Shown one piece after another: positions 49,261 through 59,615 of a stretch of 64,000 bases of DNA (positions within the stretch are counted from its first letter, which is position 1; the number at the start of each line of letters is the position of its first letter). Origin of the DNA: Chinchilla lanigera. Lineage: Eukaryota > Chordata > Mammalia > Rodentia > Chinchillidae. The notes under the pieces were generated by a model, which was not told the origin of the DNA, searched no databases, and worked only from the letters and a program-made list of their open reading frames with translations. A program made the translations under genes and the position numbers. The stretch is from the NCBI RefSeq assembly GCF_000276665.1, contig NW_004955517.1, positions 2,231,279 to 2,295,278 on the forward strand, in the 5' to 3' direction.

Positions 49261-50094
49261 GGGAGGACATCTCACCCTCTCATTTAACCCTGAACTTTCA
49301 ACTTTGACTATTCCCTTAGAAAAAGATGAAGCTGGCATCAGCCTGAGGCAGATAACTGCAATCCTGAAGTTCTAAAACCTCTCCTCCCAGAGGCACGAAC
49401 TAAAGACTCACCTTCGGGTCTGGCCAACAATGGTGCCACCTCACCTTGGCCCCCTTTGCTGTCAGATGTCACAGGAAGCATAAACAGGTATCCAGCCACA
49501 CACCAGTCGGATATACTGTTAATCACCTTGGGCAATATCTCTGTGCGATCAGCAAAGCAGACGTCACCTTGCACTCTGCAATTTCCAACCCATACTCCCT
49601 TTTTGGACTGTTCTAGATTTACAAGATGCTTACAAGTTGTTCCCACAAGCTCCTTCAACTGAGAAAATCCTAAAGTGAAAGAACAGCTCATGTGGACTCA
49701 GTTGCCATAAGGGGTTAAAAACTCTTCTGCCCTGCTCCACACCTGTGTCCTGCACGACACTAAAGCCATCCTAGTCATTAAAACAGACACACAAGGCCAT
49801 GTGAGAAGCTCTCAGATTCAGCCCAAGCCAGAAAAGCTTTATCTTGTTCTGTACAAGGGGCTCAAGTCTGGTCTGCCTCCTCCTCACATTCATCACCCCC
49901 AAGTTGCTCGGCCAGCTGAGATGCCCCCAACACTAGTTCTGTCTCCTGCAGTAGCTTCCTGTGCTACTGTCAGCAACTCCTTCTGGTGGTTTAATACTGA
50001 AGGATGCCACCATATATTAGATGGGGCCCAAGCCTGATTAAAGTCAAAATCCCCGCCCCTGTAGTTGATCCTGATGCTTGGGTGAACACAGTCC

Positions 50095-50168
50095 TACCCT
50101 GATCGTATCCAACATGGGACAGTAATGAAGCTACCCTGATCGTATCCAACATGGGACAGTAATGAAGC
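50095..50168 (+). repeat. 37-base tandem duplication in the retrovirus
   Basis: The unit beginning TACCCTGATCGTATCC and ending ATGAAGC occurs twice back to back (50095-50131 and 50132-50168) without a mismatch. Since 37 is not a multiple of three, it shifts the frame. Confidence 0.95.
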
Positions 50169-50204
50169 AGAGGGCCATGAAGCCTTAGATCAGTTCCACA
50201 TTGC

Positions 50205-50300
50205 TGTCCTGGTAGACCTCAAAGAGGAAGGCAAGAAGCCAATAAACATGTCTCCAGTGACTGAAGTTACCCACCAGGAGCCCCCACTGAAAAGAAATTC
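50205..50300 (+). pseudogene. Possible gag-like scrap
   Basis: The plus-strand frame reads LKEEGKKPINMSPVTEV, loosely like the capsid C-terminal region of gamma-type retroviruses. It lies after the protease-like scrap, out of the usual gene order. It may be a chance match or a rearranged copy. Confidence 0.25.
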
Positions 50301-50984
50301 TGCCAAAGCAGATCCTGTGAGACTGAGGGACATTTTATCAAATATGAATTCCTGTACATGCTTTAGTGCCCTATACCTTCCCTGGGATGTGACCAGCCTC
50401 CCTTACACTTGGGACAACTGTCCTGGACTTGATATTGACTCTGACTGTACCCCAGGAGGAAGAATAGTGCCTACATTAGCCTGAAATGCCTTAATTATAA
50501 GCCCGAAATTATGAGAGACCAATTTCCAGACTTGTGGACAAAAGACTCATGCCCAGGGCTTGCTATCAATTATGCCCCTTTGGCAATTGAGCTTTATCCC
50601 AAGGCAACCCTCACCTGCAACATATAGTACACCTCTCCCGCCTGTAAAACCAGTTCAAGATCTCCAAGCTGCCAGTGCCACTGAGATTGCCCTCTGTACA
50701 CATCGCCTACACAAAAGCTCTGCTACAATATCTGACAGAAACTGGTTACGTGAAGGAAACTCCATAAATTTCTCGGAGCTGCTGGCTTCTCTATGCTTGC
50801 TCAGAGTGTCAGCCCCTGAGAATGACCAACGGCCTCTACAGGCTGCTTTCACACTTTGTCTCCAAGCTCTAACAGACACTGTCCTTCTGATCAAGAAGGC
50901 TGACAAGCCTGCCTTAAACTGAGACCTAGCTGCCCAGGTGTCCCATGCTGTACTGAGATGAACTGTTCTGCAGATTGGACCCCC

Positions 50985-51095
50985 TGACAGATGCTGAGTA
51001 CACCCTGTTTATGGATGAAAGTTGCTCTGCTAGGAATGAAGTCCAACAGGCTAGACATGCTATGGTCACCTTGGACAAAACTATTTTTTCCAAAA
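50985..51095 (+). pseudogene. Retroviral RNase H-like remnant
   Basis: A plus-strand frame reads TLFMDESCSARNEVQQARHA, followed by MVTL. It resembles the opening strand of a retroviral RNase H with its first catalytic Asp. It is only about 35 residues long, with a stop upstream and no recognisable continuation. Confidence 0.5.
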
Positions 51096-51940
51096 CTCTC
51101 CTGCAGGGATGATCTGCACAGCAAACTGCTGTTTGGAAACCTGTCATCAATGACACAAAATAATCTGGTCCAGAGATTTAAGCCCCCTCTGGCATCCAAT
51201 TGACTGAAACATCAACTGCAGCCAGAAAATCTTTACCTTGTATTCCTGGAAGATCAGAGACAAACTTGTCCCCGCTGTTTGTTCTGCAAGCTCAAGCCAC
51301 AGCACTGACACCCATACCCCTGCAACCAGCTCAGGCTTCAGTGTCTGCGTCACTGGCCCTGACCTCGTGACATTCCCGCACATACATATAACCCAAGTAC
51401 ATATTAACTACCTCTACATGTTTCAGAAATCCAGCCTTAGATCCACTGAAAAATTTACCTGGACAGCTCCTCCAAGGATCACACTGAAGGTTTAGTCATG
51501 CTGACCAGTCCATGCATGAGTGAAGCCCAAGGACACAGTTCACAGGATTGCTGTCTATTCCTCTTGATTTCTGTGTTTTAAACTGTTTACCCCAGTCCTT
51601 GTTTCCCTGTCCCTCTGCTAGTTGTGGTTTTTATTAATTGACCTGGATTCTGCTCACCCCAGTCCTTGCTTCTTTGCCCCTTTAAATTCTTAAAATTTGG
51701 CCTTAAATTTAATGGACAGTTATCCCAAGAAAGTAGAATAATCAATCAAACAATTGACTGAGATTTTATGAGTGTCCAAGGCACATTGGACACTGTCCTA
51801 GATCAGATGAACTCCCTCACCACCTTGCAAGAGTGACATTACAGAACAGACAGGCCTAGATTCTAGTTGGGCCTTTTCTCAGAAGATCATATATAATATT
51901 CCCAGCAAAGATTTACTGGGGAAACTAAAAGAGAGGCAAA

Positions 51941-52271
51941 CATAGCAGAAAATGCCCCCCTGCCAGTATACTTCAGTTTCCTAGTTGCTCAGGTAACAGT
52001 TCCTGTTCCAGTCCTGCTTGTTTCTGTCTCTTAGAAAAGGCTGGTCACTGTGATGCACAGCCGGTCACTATGATGCACCCCGTATAAACCAATCCCCAAC
52101 TGACAAGCCATTCTGCTTCTGTCCTTCCTGCTGGTTTATCTCATCTAAGCCCTAGACCACCAGAGATCAGCGCCTGATGTTCTGGGAGTGATCACGATCA
52201 GTGCCCGTCCACGTAAATAAATCTGCCTCCAAATCCCAGGTGTGGTTTTGGTGTTTCTGCTTGCCATTGCA
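51941..52271 (+). repeat. 3' LTR of the endogenous retrovirus
   Basis: It matches the 5' LTR but keeps TATAAA ('cccgtataaaccaatcc', near 52083) and AATAAA ('cgtaaataaatctgcc', near 52215). It carries an extra copy of a ~20-base unit ('ggtcactgtgatgcacagcc' then 'ggtcactatgatgcac', 52031-52078), absent from the 5' LTR. The first base is C instead of T, so the TG end is lost. Confidence 0.85.
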
Positions 52272-52411
52272 GAGGCACTACCTCTGCCCCTCAGCAGGGG
52301 TGTGGGAGGTGGGGGACATCTGGGCCTTCCTGTGCTGTTTTTTCACTTCACTCAGGCAGAACTCTGTGCAGGCAGAAACCCACAGATGACGTGAGGGACA
52401 GAAAAACCAGG

Positions 52412-52447
52412 CTGTCATTGTCCAGGGTCATTGTCCAGGGTCATTGT
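52412..52447 (+). repeat. Short tandem repeat
   Basis: GTCATTGTCCAGG repeated: two full 13-base units and a partial third. Confidence 0.85.
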
Positions 52448-52539
52448 AGCTGAAATAAACTTTTTAATCTGTCCAATTGTTGTTGTTAAAATTTTAATTT
52501 GAGAAGAAAGCAATTTCTGGGGGGTTGATTGTGGTCCCT

Positions 52540-52725
52540 TCAAGAAGATGATGGTGAAGGTGAGAGTGGTGGCGGTGCTGGTGGTGACAGGGTAATGATG
52601 GCGGTGGTGATGGTGAGGCTGTGGTGATGGTGCTGGTGGTGATGACAGTTGTGATGCTGACTGTGGGACAGAGACGGTGCTGCTGGTGGTAATGGGGACA
52701 GTGATGGTGGTGGTGCAGGTCATGA
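52540..52725 (+). repeat. Degenerate (GATGGTGGT)n minisatellite
   Basis: Irregular GGT/GAT/GGC triplets ('gatggtgaaggtgagagtgg', 'gtgctggtggtgatgac'). The minus-strand frame across it is Thr/Ser/His-rich and not a gene. Confidence 0.85.
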
Positions 52726-52900
52726 GAGCTACTAACACTTAGAGAACACGTAGTTGTGCTTTACATACATTTATTACTCATTTGTGTTTTACATATATTT
52801 GTTTATTCAGTCTCTCCAGCAGCCCAGTTCTGACAGGTACTGTTTTACAGATGGGGTGAATTATTTAAATGAAGATTTAAATATGCAGTCCTGAGCAAGT
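52726..52900 (-). repeat. MIR SINE
   Basis: 'gagctactaacacttagagaacacg', 'tttattactcatttgtg' and 'gtactgttttacagatggggtg' keep reverse MIR order. Confidence 0.65.
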
Positions 52901-53014
52901 GGACCCAGGGAGTTTGCCACTGGAATCTGTTTTCTAAAATCTATTATAAAAGCACTTTATTGCTTTTAGAGGCATGTGACTTTATTGGCTTACAACAAAA
53001 ATCAAGTGATGATA

Positions 53015-53240
53015 TTAGTACTTATGGTGATCATTGATAGAGCAGTTGTTATGTACCAGACTTTGCATTATTTATTTAATCTCGAGTAACACTTTGAGGT
53101 GGCTGCTATTGACCCCCTCCCCTCTTTACAAGGAGAAAGTCAAGGCAGAGAAAGATGAAGTGATTTGCTGGAAGCCTTAGTCACTAATTTGTTAGTTCTA
53201 CCTGCAACCGGGTTTTGCTGAGATCCAAAGTCTGTGGCCC
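53015..53240 (-). repeat. MIR SINE
   Basis: 'gagcagttgttatgtaccagactttgc', 'atttaatctcgagtaacactttgaggtgg' and 'agaaagatgaagtgatttgctgg' follow reverse MIR order. Confidence 0.7.
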
Positions 53241-54250
53241 ACTCCGGAAGGTGAATCTCCTCCCATCCTGAGCCAGGATTAATGGGAGATCCCCATGGGT
53301 GGGGTTTAGTGTTAGAAAGCTTCCCCATATTCCATGCTCCCACACTGCAGTGAAGTCACCCCCACCTGATATTTTACAAAGGAGAAGGGGAGGCATGGTG
53401 TGAAGTGAATGGAGGGCTTGGGCACCAAACTGAGATCTGCTGACTCTGTCTCCCTTGGTTTTTTCACTGCCCACTGCTATCCTTGTCATTTCACAGACAT
53501 CGTGCAGCAGTCAGCATTTGGCCACTCAGGGAGTGGAGCCAAGTAGGGGCAGTGAAGCAGGTAGAGCGAGGAGGGGGCCATGAAGACCTGTTCTCAGCCC
53601 TTGTGTGCATCCCTTCTTTATGCTCGGTATGCTCCCTGGCAGTTCTGTGCTGTACTTACACTGTTCATTAATCAGGATTTTGCAAAAACAAGTATGGATG
53701 TTGAATTTCCTGTTACAAGGGCTCAGTATTAATCCCTCATTGTGTTTCATGCGTGAACAATCTGGCTCATGCCTGAGAATCAATGCAGGATTTAATTTCT
53801 TTTTTTCCTAACTTAAATTTGATCATGATTGACACACAGCACTTATTCTTTTCCGAACTGTTCCCAGAGAACTTCATCAGTTGATCTGTGGTTGCTCAGC
53901 TGTGCAAACAAGACCTCCAAAATCATATTTTTACCTTTTAGTATGAAGATAAGAGTTTTTTAAAAGGTCCTGTCTGTCTCTCCCTTTCTCCCAGTCAGAG
54001 ACAACTGACTTCATAATCTTGCTGCTGGAGGGCAGTACTTGGGGCTGGTTGCTGAACTCAAAAGGCAGGCAAAGTTTTCCTTTGTTTTCCGCAATATGGC
54101 AAGGCTGAAAGCCTGGTTTGATTTCTGATTGGTCCTGCCTAACCTTTTTATTGCAAATAGCACAGCCTTTCAGAAAAGTGAATATACTATTAATAGATGA
54201 ACAGTTGTTCAAAATAAATAATAGTGTTAGCAATGTGACTACTATTAAGA
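53241..54250. other. SYNPR: Intronic DNA, nothing recognised
   Basis: No gene or clear repeat was recognised. Confidence 0.45.
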
Positions 54251-54254
54251 GTTT

Positions 54255-54372
54255 CTCCTGATCCTATGTGTGCTGTGGGTCAGGCACTGTGTTGAGCTCC
54301 TAAGTACATTATTCTGCTTAATCTTCATGGAGATTGTGTGAGGCAATCTTACTATCCATGGTGTTTTAGAAT
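54255..54372 (-). repeat. MIR SINE
   Basis: 'tgtgggtcaggcactgtgttgagctcc' and 'attctgcttaatcttcatggag' are a partial reverse MIR. Confidence 0.65.
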
Positions 54373-54377
54373 ACAAA

Positions 54378-54590
54378 GTGTCACACGGTGGTAAAGTCTA
54401 CAGTCTTTGGAATCAGGTAGCCTTGGGTCAAGTGCTAGCTCTTGCTAACTAGCCTTGGAAGACTGAGGTTTCAGTTTCCCCACGTGGAAAAAGGAGCAAT
54501 AATGATACACAATTTCATAGGGTTTTTGCCAAGGGGAAGGGAAATAATGCCATAAAGTGTTTAGCACAGTGCCTGAAAGCTGACTTTTAA
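54378..54590 (+). repeat. MIR SINE
   Basis: 'ctttggaatcaggtagccttgggtcaagtgctagctcttgc', then 'ggtttcagtttccccacgtgg' and 'tgtttagcacagtgcctgaaagc', are a well-preserved MIR, directly next to one in the opposite orientation. Confidence 0.8.
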
Positions 54591-54694
54591 CAAGTCTTGA
54601 TACAGGAATATTCTAGTACTATAGTAGCTAACAGTCTGACAGTATAGCAAATATACTGACATTACTTAGTACAATGGTGTTGACAGTAAACCGG

Positions 54695-54870
54695 GAGGTT
54701 CATTGAGTTATTCAACAACTCTGTGTTGAGCATTTATTAGGGGCAGGTCTTGGAAGTATAGTAATCAATAGAAAGACATGGCCCCAGTATTCACTGTGGT
54801 GGAGAGACACCTAGTCCAACAACCAGGGAAGACTGTGTACTAGCATGTGGTGATACTAATTTTGTCAGGA
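54695..54870 (+). repeat. L2 fragment
   Basis: 'tgtgttgagcatttattaggggcaggtcttggaag' and 'acatggccccagtattcactgtggtgg' resemble L2. Confidence 0.55.
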
Positions 54871-55043
54871 AAGGTCATGGTGTCTTGAAAAACAAACAAG
54901 CAAAAACATGAGGAGCCCTGACCAGCTTAGCGGGGCAGGAAAAGCTACACAGGTTTGGTTGCATCCAGGATCCTTTTAGGTTTGACCCTTGGGTGTCTCT
55001 CAAAGCGGATTCATGTAGAATAATAAGCACCCCAAAGTGCTTG

Positions 55044-55341
55044 TATAAAAGGTCTGGAACTGGCCGCTAGCGGGGGCTCTAGGCTTCCCTCTATTGCTTT
55101 TGCGCTGAGAAGGATGAGTGTTCATGTTGAGCGGACAAGGTCAGGGAATGGTGGCTTCCTGGGCTACGCTGCTAGGAGAGGTGGACTTCAGTGTGAGGAG
55201 GAGGACGAGGAGGAGAACGAGGAGGAGGAGAATACTGCTTGGTTCTTGGGACTCTCTGTGGCCCATGTGGCTGTGGAGGATGTTGATTTTCTGCGGTGTC
55301 CTCCAGTGGCCCCTCTCCACCTTAGCTGCACAACAAACAAG
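55044..55341 (+). promoter_or_regulatory. Candidate antisense promoter and first exon
   Basis: On the strand opposite SYNPR, a clear TATA box (TATAAAAGG, 55044-55052) is followed after about 60 bases by an ATG (55114-55116). At 55341 there is a strong splice-donor match (ACAAG then GTGAGTCC). An open frame runs from the ATG through the donor to 55467 and encodes a Glu-rich stretch from a GAG triplet repeat (55195-55235). The unit may come from a buried retroviral LTR or be chance. No protein family is recognised. Confidence 0.35.
55195..55235 (+). repeat. GAG/GAC triplet repeat
   Basis: 'gaggaggaggacgaggaggag' continues imperfectly for about 40 bases. Confidence 0.9.
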
Positions 55342-55469
55342 GTGAGTCCACAGGGTAGAGAGGCCTCAGGTGGGTCTGTTTCCACATCTCAGTCTTGGCA
55401 GAAAAGTATTCCTGCCAGTCTGGATTCCAGCACCCCAGAAAGCAAGGAGGGCATCAATACTAGCTAAAT

Positions 55470-55875
55470 CTTGGAAGTGTCCTATATTCTCACCCGCAGA
55501 TAAATGGGTAAATAAAATGTGGTATTTATACACGATGGAGTACTACTCTGTCACAAAGAAAGAAAAACTTGAATCGTTTGTAGGAAAACAGGTGCATCTT
55601 GAGACTATAAGCTTAGGTGAAATAAATCAGACACACAAGTTTACATATCCATGGTTTCATTTTTGAAAAACCTAAACTAGGAATACTGTAAAGAGCAAAC
55701 TAAAAGACAGATAATAGGAAGCAGCGAGGTAGATCTTTCTCAAATGGAAAGAGGATCAAGAGATGGAGGAAGGGCGAAGAAGGAGAGGGAAAGGAAATGA
55801 AAAACAAGATGTGTTGTGCGCCTGTACCAACTCTGCACGAGGAGTGTAAACATTAAGTACTGCAGACAAGTACTA
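55470..55875 (+). repeat. L1 3' end fragment
   Basis: 'ataaaatgtggtatttatacacgatggagtactactctg' and 'aggtgaaataaatcagacacac', then a G/A-rich segment ('gatggaggaagggcgaagaagg') and 'cctgtaccaactctgc', are the L1 tail. The same element type lies at 12380-13410. Confidence 0.8.
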
Positions 55876-56905
55876 ATACGAATAGTTTCTAGGTGACGTG
55901 GTGATCTGACACAGGAAGAGTGGCACTATTTCTAGACAACTGGTCATTGACTTTGACACATCTGTCAGTAACTAGAGACTAGTAAAAAGCCCAAGATTGT
56001 AGATCAGAGGTGAGGCAACTGTTGAAGGCAGTTCGATGTATTAGAAATAACAGAGGGAAAAGTCAGGCTAGAGTCAGTCAAGAATAAATTCAGGAGAGTT
56101 CATTGGAACTTTCCCCTGGAAATTCAGGGGAGTTCATTGAAAATGAGTCAATCTTTTTTGTTGGTATTTGTTTATTTATCACTTGCAATGTATTTTGGGG
56201 GCTGCCACTGAGCCGGATAGCTGAGAATGTTAAGATCTAGGTAATTAGTCACCAGGCTGGTGTACTTGATACCAACCTCTGGGCATCTTGAGGCAACACA
56301 TCTGGAAAAGCAGCTGTCAGGCAGCACGTGGAAGCCCCATGTATAGGAGTGCAGCACGTACAGGCGTGCTGGCCTGGAGTTGGGGCAGCCGTATCCGAGA
56401 TGTACCTCTCACGTGGACTGCAGGCTTCTCTGTCCCTTCACGACATCCACCCCATCACAGCTGATGTTCACACTCATCTTCGGGTTCTATGTATGACAGC
56501 ATGTGCACAGACACGCACTTTTCAAAAGTAGGTGACACAACTACCCCTTTTCTGCCATATAATTGCAGACATGGATACTTCAAATATGAAATCCAATGTA
56601 ATTTCTTAATTCAACTAAAAATTTTAAGCGCCCTCATTAACTTGATCGTGAAAATAGTTACGTTCTATGGGAGACTATTTTAAATAAGCTACAGTGAGAA
56701 ATTCTGGCTGAGAAGGTGCCAGGGTCCTCAGCGATGCCACCCTCTCAGCCAGGTCCTCTCTGAACTCTGCTCTGCACGTTCTTTACTCCTCACCCTTGCC
56801 TGAGACCGGGGGAGACGCACATCCTCCTTCCTGGGAATGGTGTGACACACAGTGGGAGGAGCCGCTGAGACAAACCCAGGCTGTCAGTACCCTTAGTCCC
56901 ACATC
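55876..56905. other. SYNPR: Intronic DNA, nothing recognised
   Basis: No gene or clear repeat was recognised. A short repeat of 'ggagagttcattgga' / 'ggggagttcattgaa' occurs at 56093-56142. Confidence 0.45.
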
Positions 56906-56909
56906 TCCC

Positions 56910-57065
56910 AGAGGAACAGTTGATGTGCATAAAGCCCACTTGTGCATGGGCCTGAATTTCTCTGAGCCTCAGCGGTCACATCTGTAACATGGGTTAGGTG
57001 CGCATCCCTCATAGGGTTATTGTGAGGATTATAGTTAAGCAACAACATTCAGCACGGGGACTGGA
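56910..57065 (+). repeat. MIR SINE
   Basis: 'tctctgagcctcagcggtcacatctgtaacatggg' and 'catagggttattgtgaggattatag' follow MIR order. Confidence 0.75.
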
Positions 57066-57714
57066 AGATTTTAATTCCGGTATAAATGGTTGTGATGGTG
57101 ATGATGTGGAGATGATGTCATCATCGAGTAACCTGTCTCAATTTGGTCCTGGTCAGTGATGTTTGACATGAATTCAGTTGAAATGATTTTTTTTTTCAGT
57201 CTATATTCTGACACTCTTTTAAAGATAAAACCATCGTGTTGCTGTTGAATAAATGTGGCCAAACTGTGTAAACTCAGTTTAGAGTGTTGGTTGTTTGTAG
57301 ACATCTAAGTGTGTGTGTGTGGGGAGGGGGCCTTGTGCGAATATTTCATCTAGTTGCATACATGATTGGACAAGAACTTGTGGTAATTGGGTAAAGACAT
57401 TAGGCCACTTGGAAATGTTCTGGCTGGGAGGGTGAGTCATTAGTGTGATGATAAATGTTGGATCGCACTGCTTTGCTGCAGAAAGGACCGTATCAACCAC
57501 TTGGGTCCCTCATGCCCAGCCAAATGTCTACTGTCAGTAATTTCTCCTCTACATCCACTGAAAATAAGGAAAAGGAATGAGACATAACATTTGGTGGAAA
57601 CATCCAGGCCTCAAAAATCTGCATGTTTTCTAAATTATCTCAGAGATAAAGAAACCCATTACTCCAGCTGCCTATGTGAAAAGAATTTAATGCTGGGCTA
57701 TAAGAACGAGAAGG

Positions 57715-57770
57715 TTTTTTTTTTTTTAAAAAAAAAAAACTGTTTTATATATACATATATATATATATAC
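57715..57770. repeat. T13A12 palindrome next to a TA repeat
   Basis: T runs 57715-57727 and A runs 57728-57739, followed within 6 bases by an alternating TA tract (57746-57769). It is strongly self-complementary, and open frames through it are meaningless. Confidence 0.95.
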
Positions 57771-57799
57771 CTGCCCCACATATCTTTTTAAGTGGCTGG

Positions 57800-58290
57800 A
57801 TTTGGAAAACTCGGCATGATGTTAGAATAGGCATATTCCACTGTACCTGACCTTCGGCGGTTATGAAAGCTTTCTGCTTAGGGGATGACTGTGCGTATCT
57901 CTCACACTTCCCTCCCACCAGCTTTTCTTACCTTTTTCAAATGAGCAAGTGGCATTAACATACAGGTTCACGAAAAGAGCTGCTATTTTTCAAGCCCTCC
58001 TTATGCCTTTCCAGAATCGGAGACCCATTATCCTGTCAGCTATCACCCCATCTGTCAGTCGGCAACAGATGGGTAAAGCGAAGAGCTTCTAAAATACCAG
58101 GGAGGAAATTATCCTGCGCTTTACCATCCACAGTTTAAATCCAGGCTGACTGCAAAATATTCCTTCGCCACTTCCCCACTCATCATGTGAAGTGAAAGTG
58201 AGGGAAAATATTGCATTTGAATTACAAATTAGGAGCTCTTCCTCAGTGAGACGCCGATTGGCCTCGGAGAGTCCTTTCTCTGTGGCAAAG
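57800..58290. promoter_or_regulatory. SYNPR: Repeat-poor block with paired E-boxes
   Basis: No mobile element was recognised. CCCATCTGT (58047-58055) and ACAGATGGG (58065-58073) form a perfect 9-base inverted repeat around 9 bases. Each arm holds a CAGATGG-type E-box as used by proneural bHLH factors. TGTCAG motifs, which suit MEIS-type factors, occur at 58034 and 58053. Enhancer function is inference. Confidence 0.35.
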
Positions 58291-58299
58291 AAGGCGGAA

Positions 58300-58515
58300 G
58301 CCAGGCTTGAGTTTGAGTCTTAGCTCTGCTGTGCTGAGCTGCACAGCCTTTGGCAGATTATTTGACCGCGTACCTCGGCTTTTATTTCCTCAGTGGAATA
58401 GTACAGAATCCACAGCTTGTCTTAGAGGGCTATTGCGAGAATTAGAAAGGGTTGCATAATGTCATGGGGGAAACACCAGGCACAGGGCGGCATCTGATAG
58501 ATGCCATTACTGTTT
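58300..58515 (+). repeat. MIR SINE
   Basis: 'gagtttgagtcttagctctgctgtgctg', 'tttatttcctcagtggaatag' and 'gagggctattgcgagaattag' are in MIR order. Confidence 0.7.
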
Positions 58516-59224
58516 TCACCATCAGGTCTCCCTCCTGTCCTTGTCCCTTGTTTCCCGTGTTTATTCCCAAAGATTCTGCGTCTCCCACAGGCAGGACTTA
58601 AGCAGATACCTGGGGACAGATGGGAGCAGACTTGAAGGAAAGGGGAAGGCGCGGAAGGAGCTGGGGTGTGTCGATTTCTCCACACTGTGCGGTGTGCCCA
58701 GAGTGCAGCCCACTGTACGCGGTGGTAGCGGGGTCTGGTGTGTGTGTGGATAAACACAGACATTCCCGTCACTAAAGTGACACTGTGTTCCGGGTGTGAG
58801 ACTCAGGGGCTCTGCTCAAACCCTCCCAGCAAGTGATCATGTTTTCTTGGTTTCCGTTAACCTGCATGAAATAAATATTTGTGTTTTTTATGCTACCTAG
58901 GCACACATGTTAACTGAATCACAACTTATGCATCATGTTTTGTTTAGCTATTCTTGTTTTTGTGAGTTCTATCATAGTGCTAAGATTTCAGTGTTAGAAT
59001 TTCATTCTCACAGCTTTTTCCAGTGGGAACCTTGGGAATACGGCTGCCTTCTTCCTCTGGTGTTACTCTCTGGTAAGTGTGCACTGGACACGATGGCAGG
59101 AGCCTGAGTGTTTTGAGAAGCAACATGTGTCCCAGGGAAGGGGTGTGCATCTTTCTGTATCACTGGTCTTCCAGGCATCTTGTCTGAAATAGGTTCTGAT
59201 TTGGCAGTCGTGAAGTCTGAGAGT

Positions 59225-59430
59225 GCACTTCTCACAGGCGCCCGGTGGACCCCTGGGCTCCTGGTCCATGCACAGACTTTGGGAAGTGAGTCTCAGCCTA
59301 CACAGAGCTTCCCAGGCTCTGGCACCCGCTGCATTCCTCGGCTCTGCTGTCGGAACGGTTCCCCACGCTTCTGCGCATGCGCTGCCGTTGTCTCGTCTTC
59401 ATGTAGGAGTCGCACTTTGGCGCTCTGATT
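59225..59430. promoter_or_regulatory. CpG-enriched block with NRF1-type site
   Basis: The block is locally CpG-rich compared with the surrounding intron and contains CTGCGCATGCGCTG, whose GCGCATGCGC core (59373-59382) is the NRF1 palindrome. No gene start was recognised near it. Confidence 0.35.
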
Positions 59431-59479
59431 TCAAGGTAACTCTTCCCACTTTCTCTCTTGTACCATCTATTGAGTAACA

Positions 59480-59615
59480 GTTAGTTAACGCCACTCAGTT
59501 CTCACTGACAGGGAAGGTATTACTACTGCTGTTCTCAGAAATTAATGGGAAGAGGCGTAGAGAGGTTAAGTAAACTGTTCAGGGTCACTACGCACCATGG
59601 TAGCTCCAGGACATA
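59480..59615 (-). repeat. MIR SINE
   Basis: 'tctattgagtaacagttagttaacgcc', then 'agaggcgtagagaggttaagtaaactgttcagggtcac', are a reverse MIR. Confidence 0.7.

Larger units (their letters stand above)
47664..52271 (+). mobile_element. Endogenous retrovirus with two LTRs, decayed
   Basis: Two related LTRs flank about 4 kb of internal sequence with scraps of retroviral protease-like and RNase H-like coding sequence, full of stops and frameshifts. No long gag, pol or env frame survives. It lies in a SYNPR intron in antisense orientation, the orientation most often tolerated inside genes. The class looks gamma-like/ERV1 from the protein scraps, which is inference. No clean flanking duplication was seen. 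An endogenous relic of this kind cannot make virus. Confidence 0.82.

Noticed and set aside
50560..50922. 120-codon plus-strand frame in the retrovirus interior as an intact gene
   Set aside because: No recognisable domain, stops on both sides, and it sits in a decayed element.
52415..52738. 107-codon Thr/Ser/His-rich minus-strand frame
   Set aside because: It is the translation of a degenerate triplet minisatellite.
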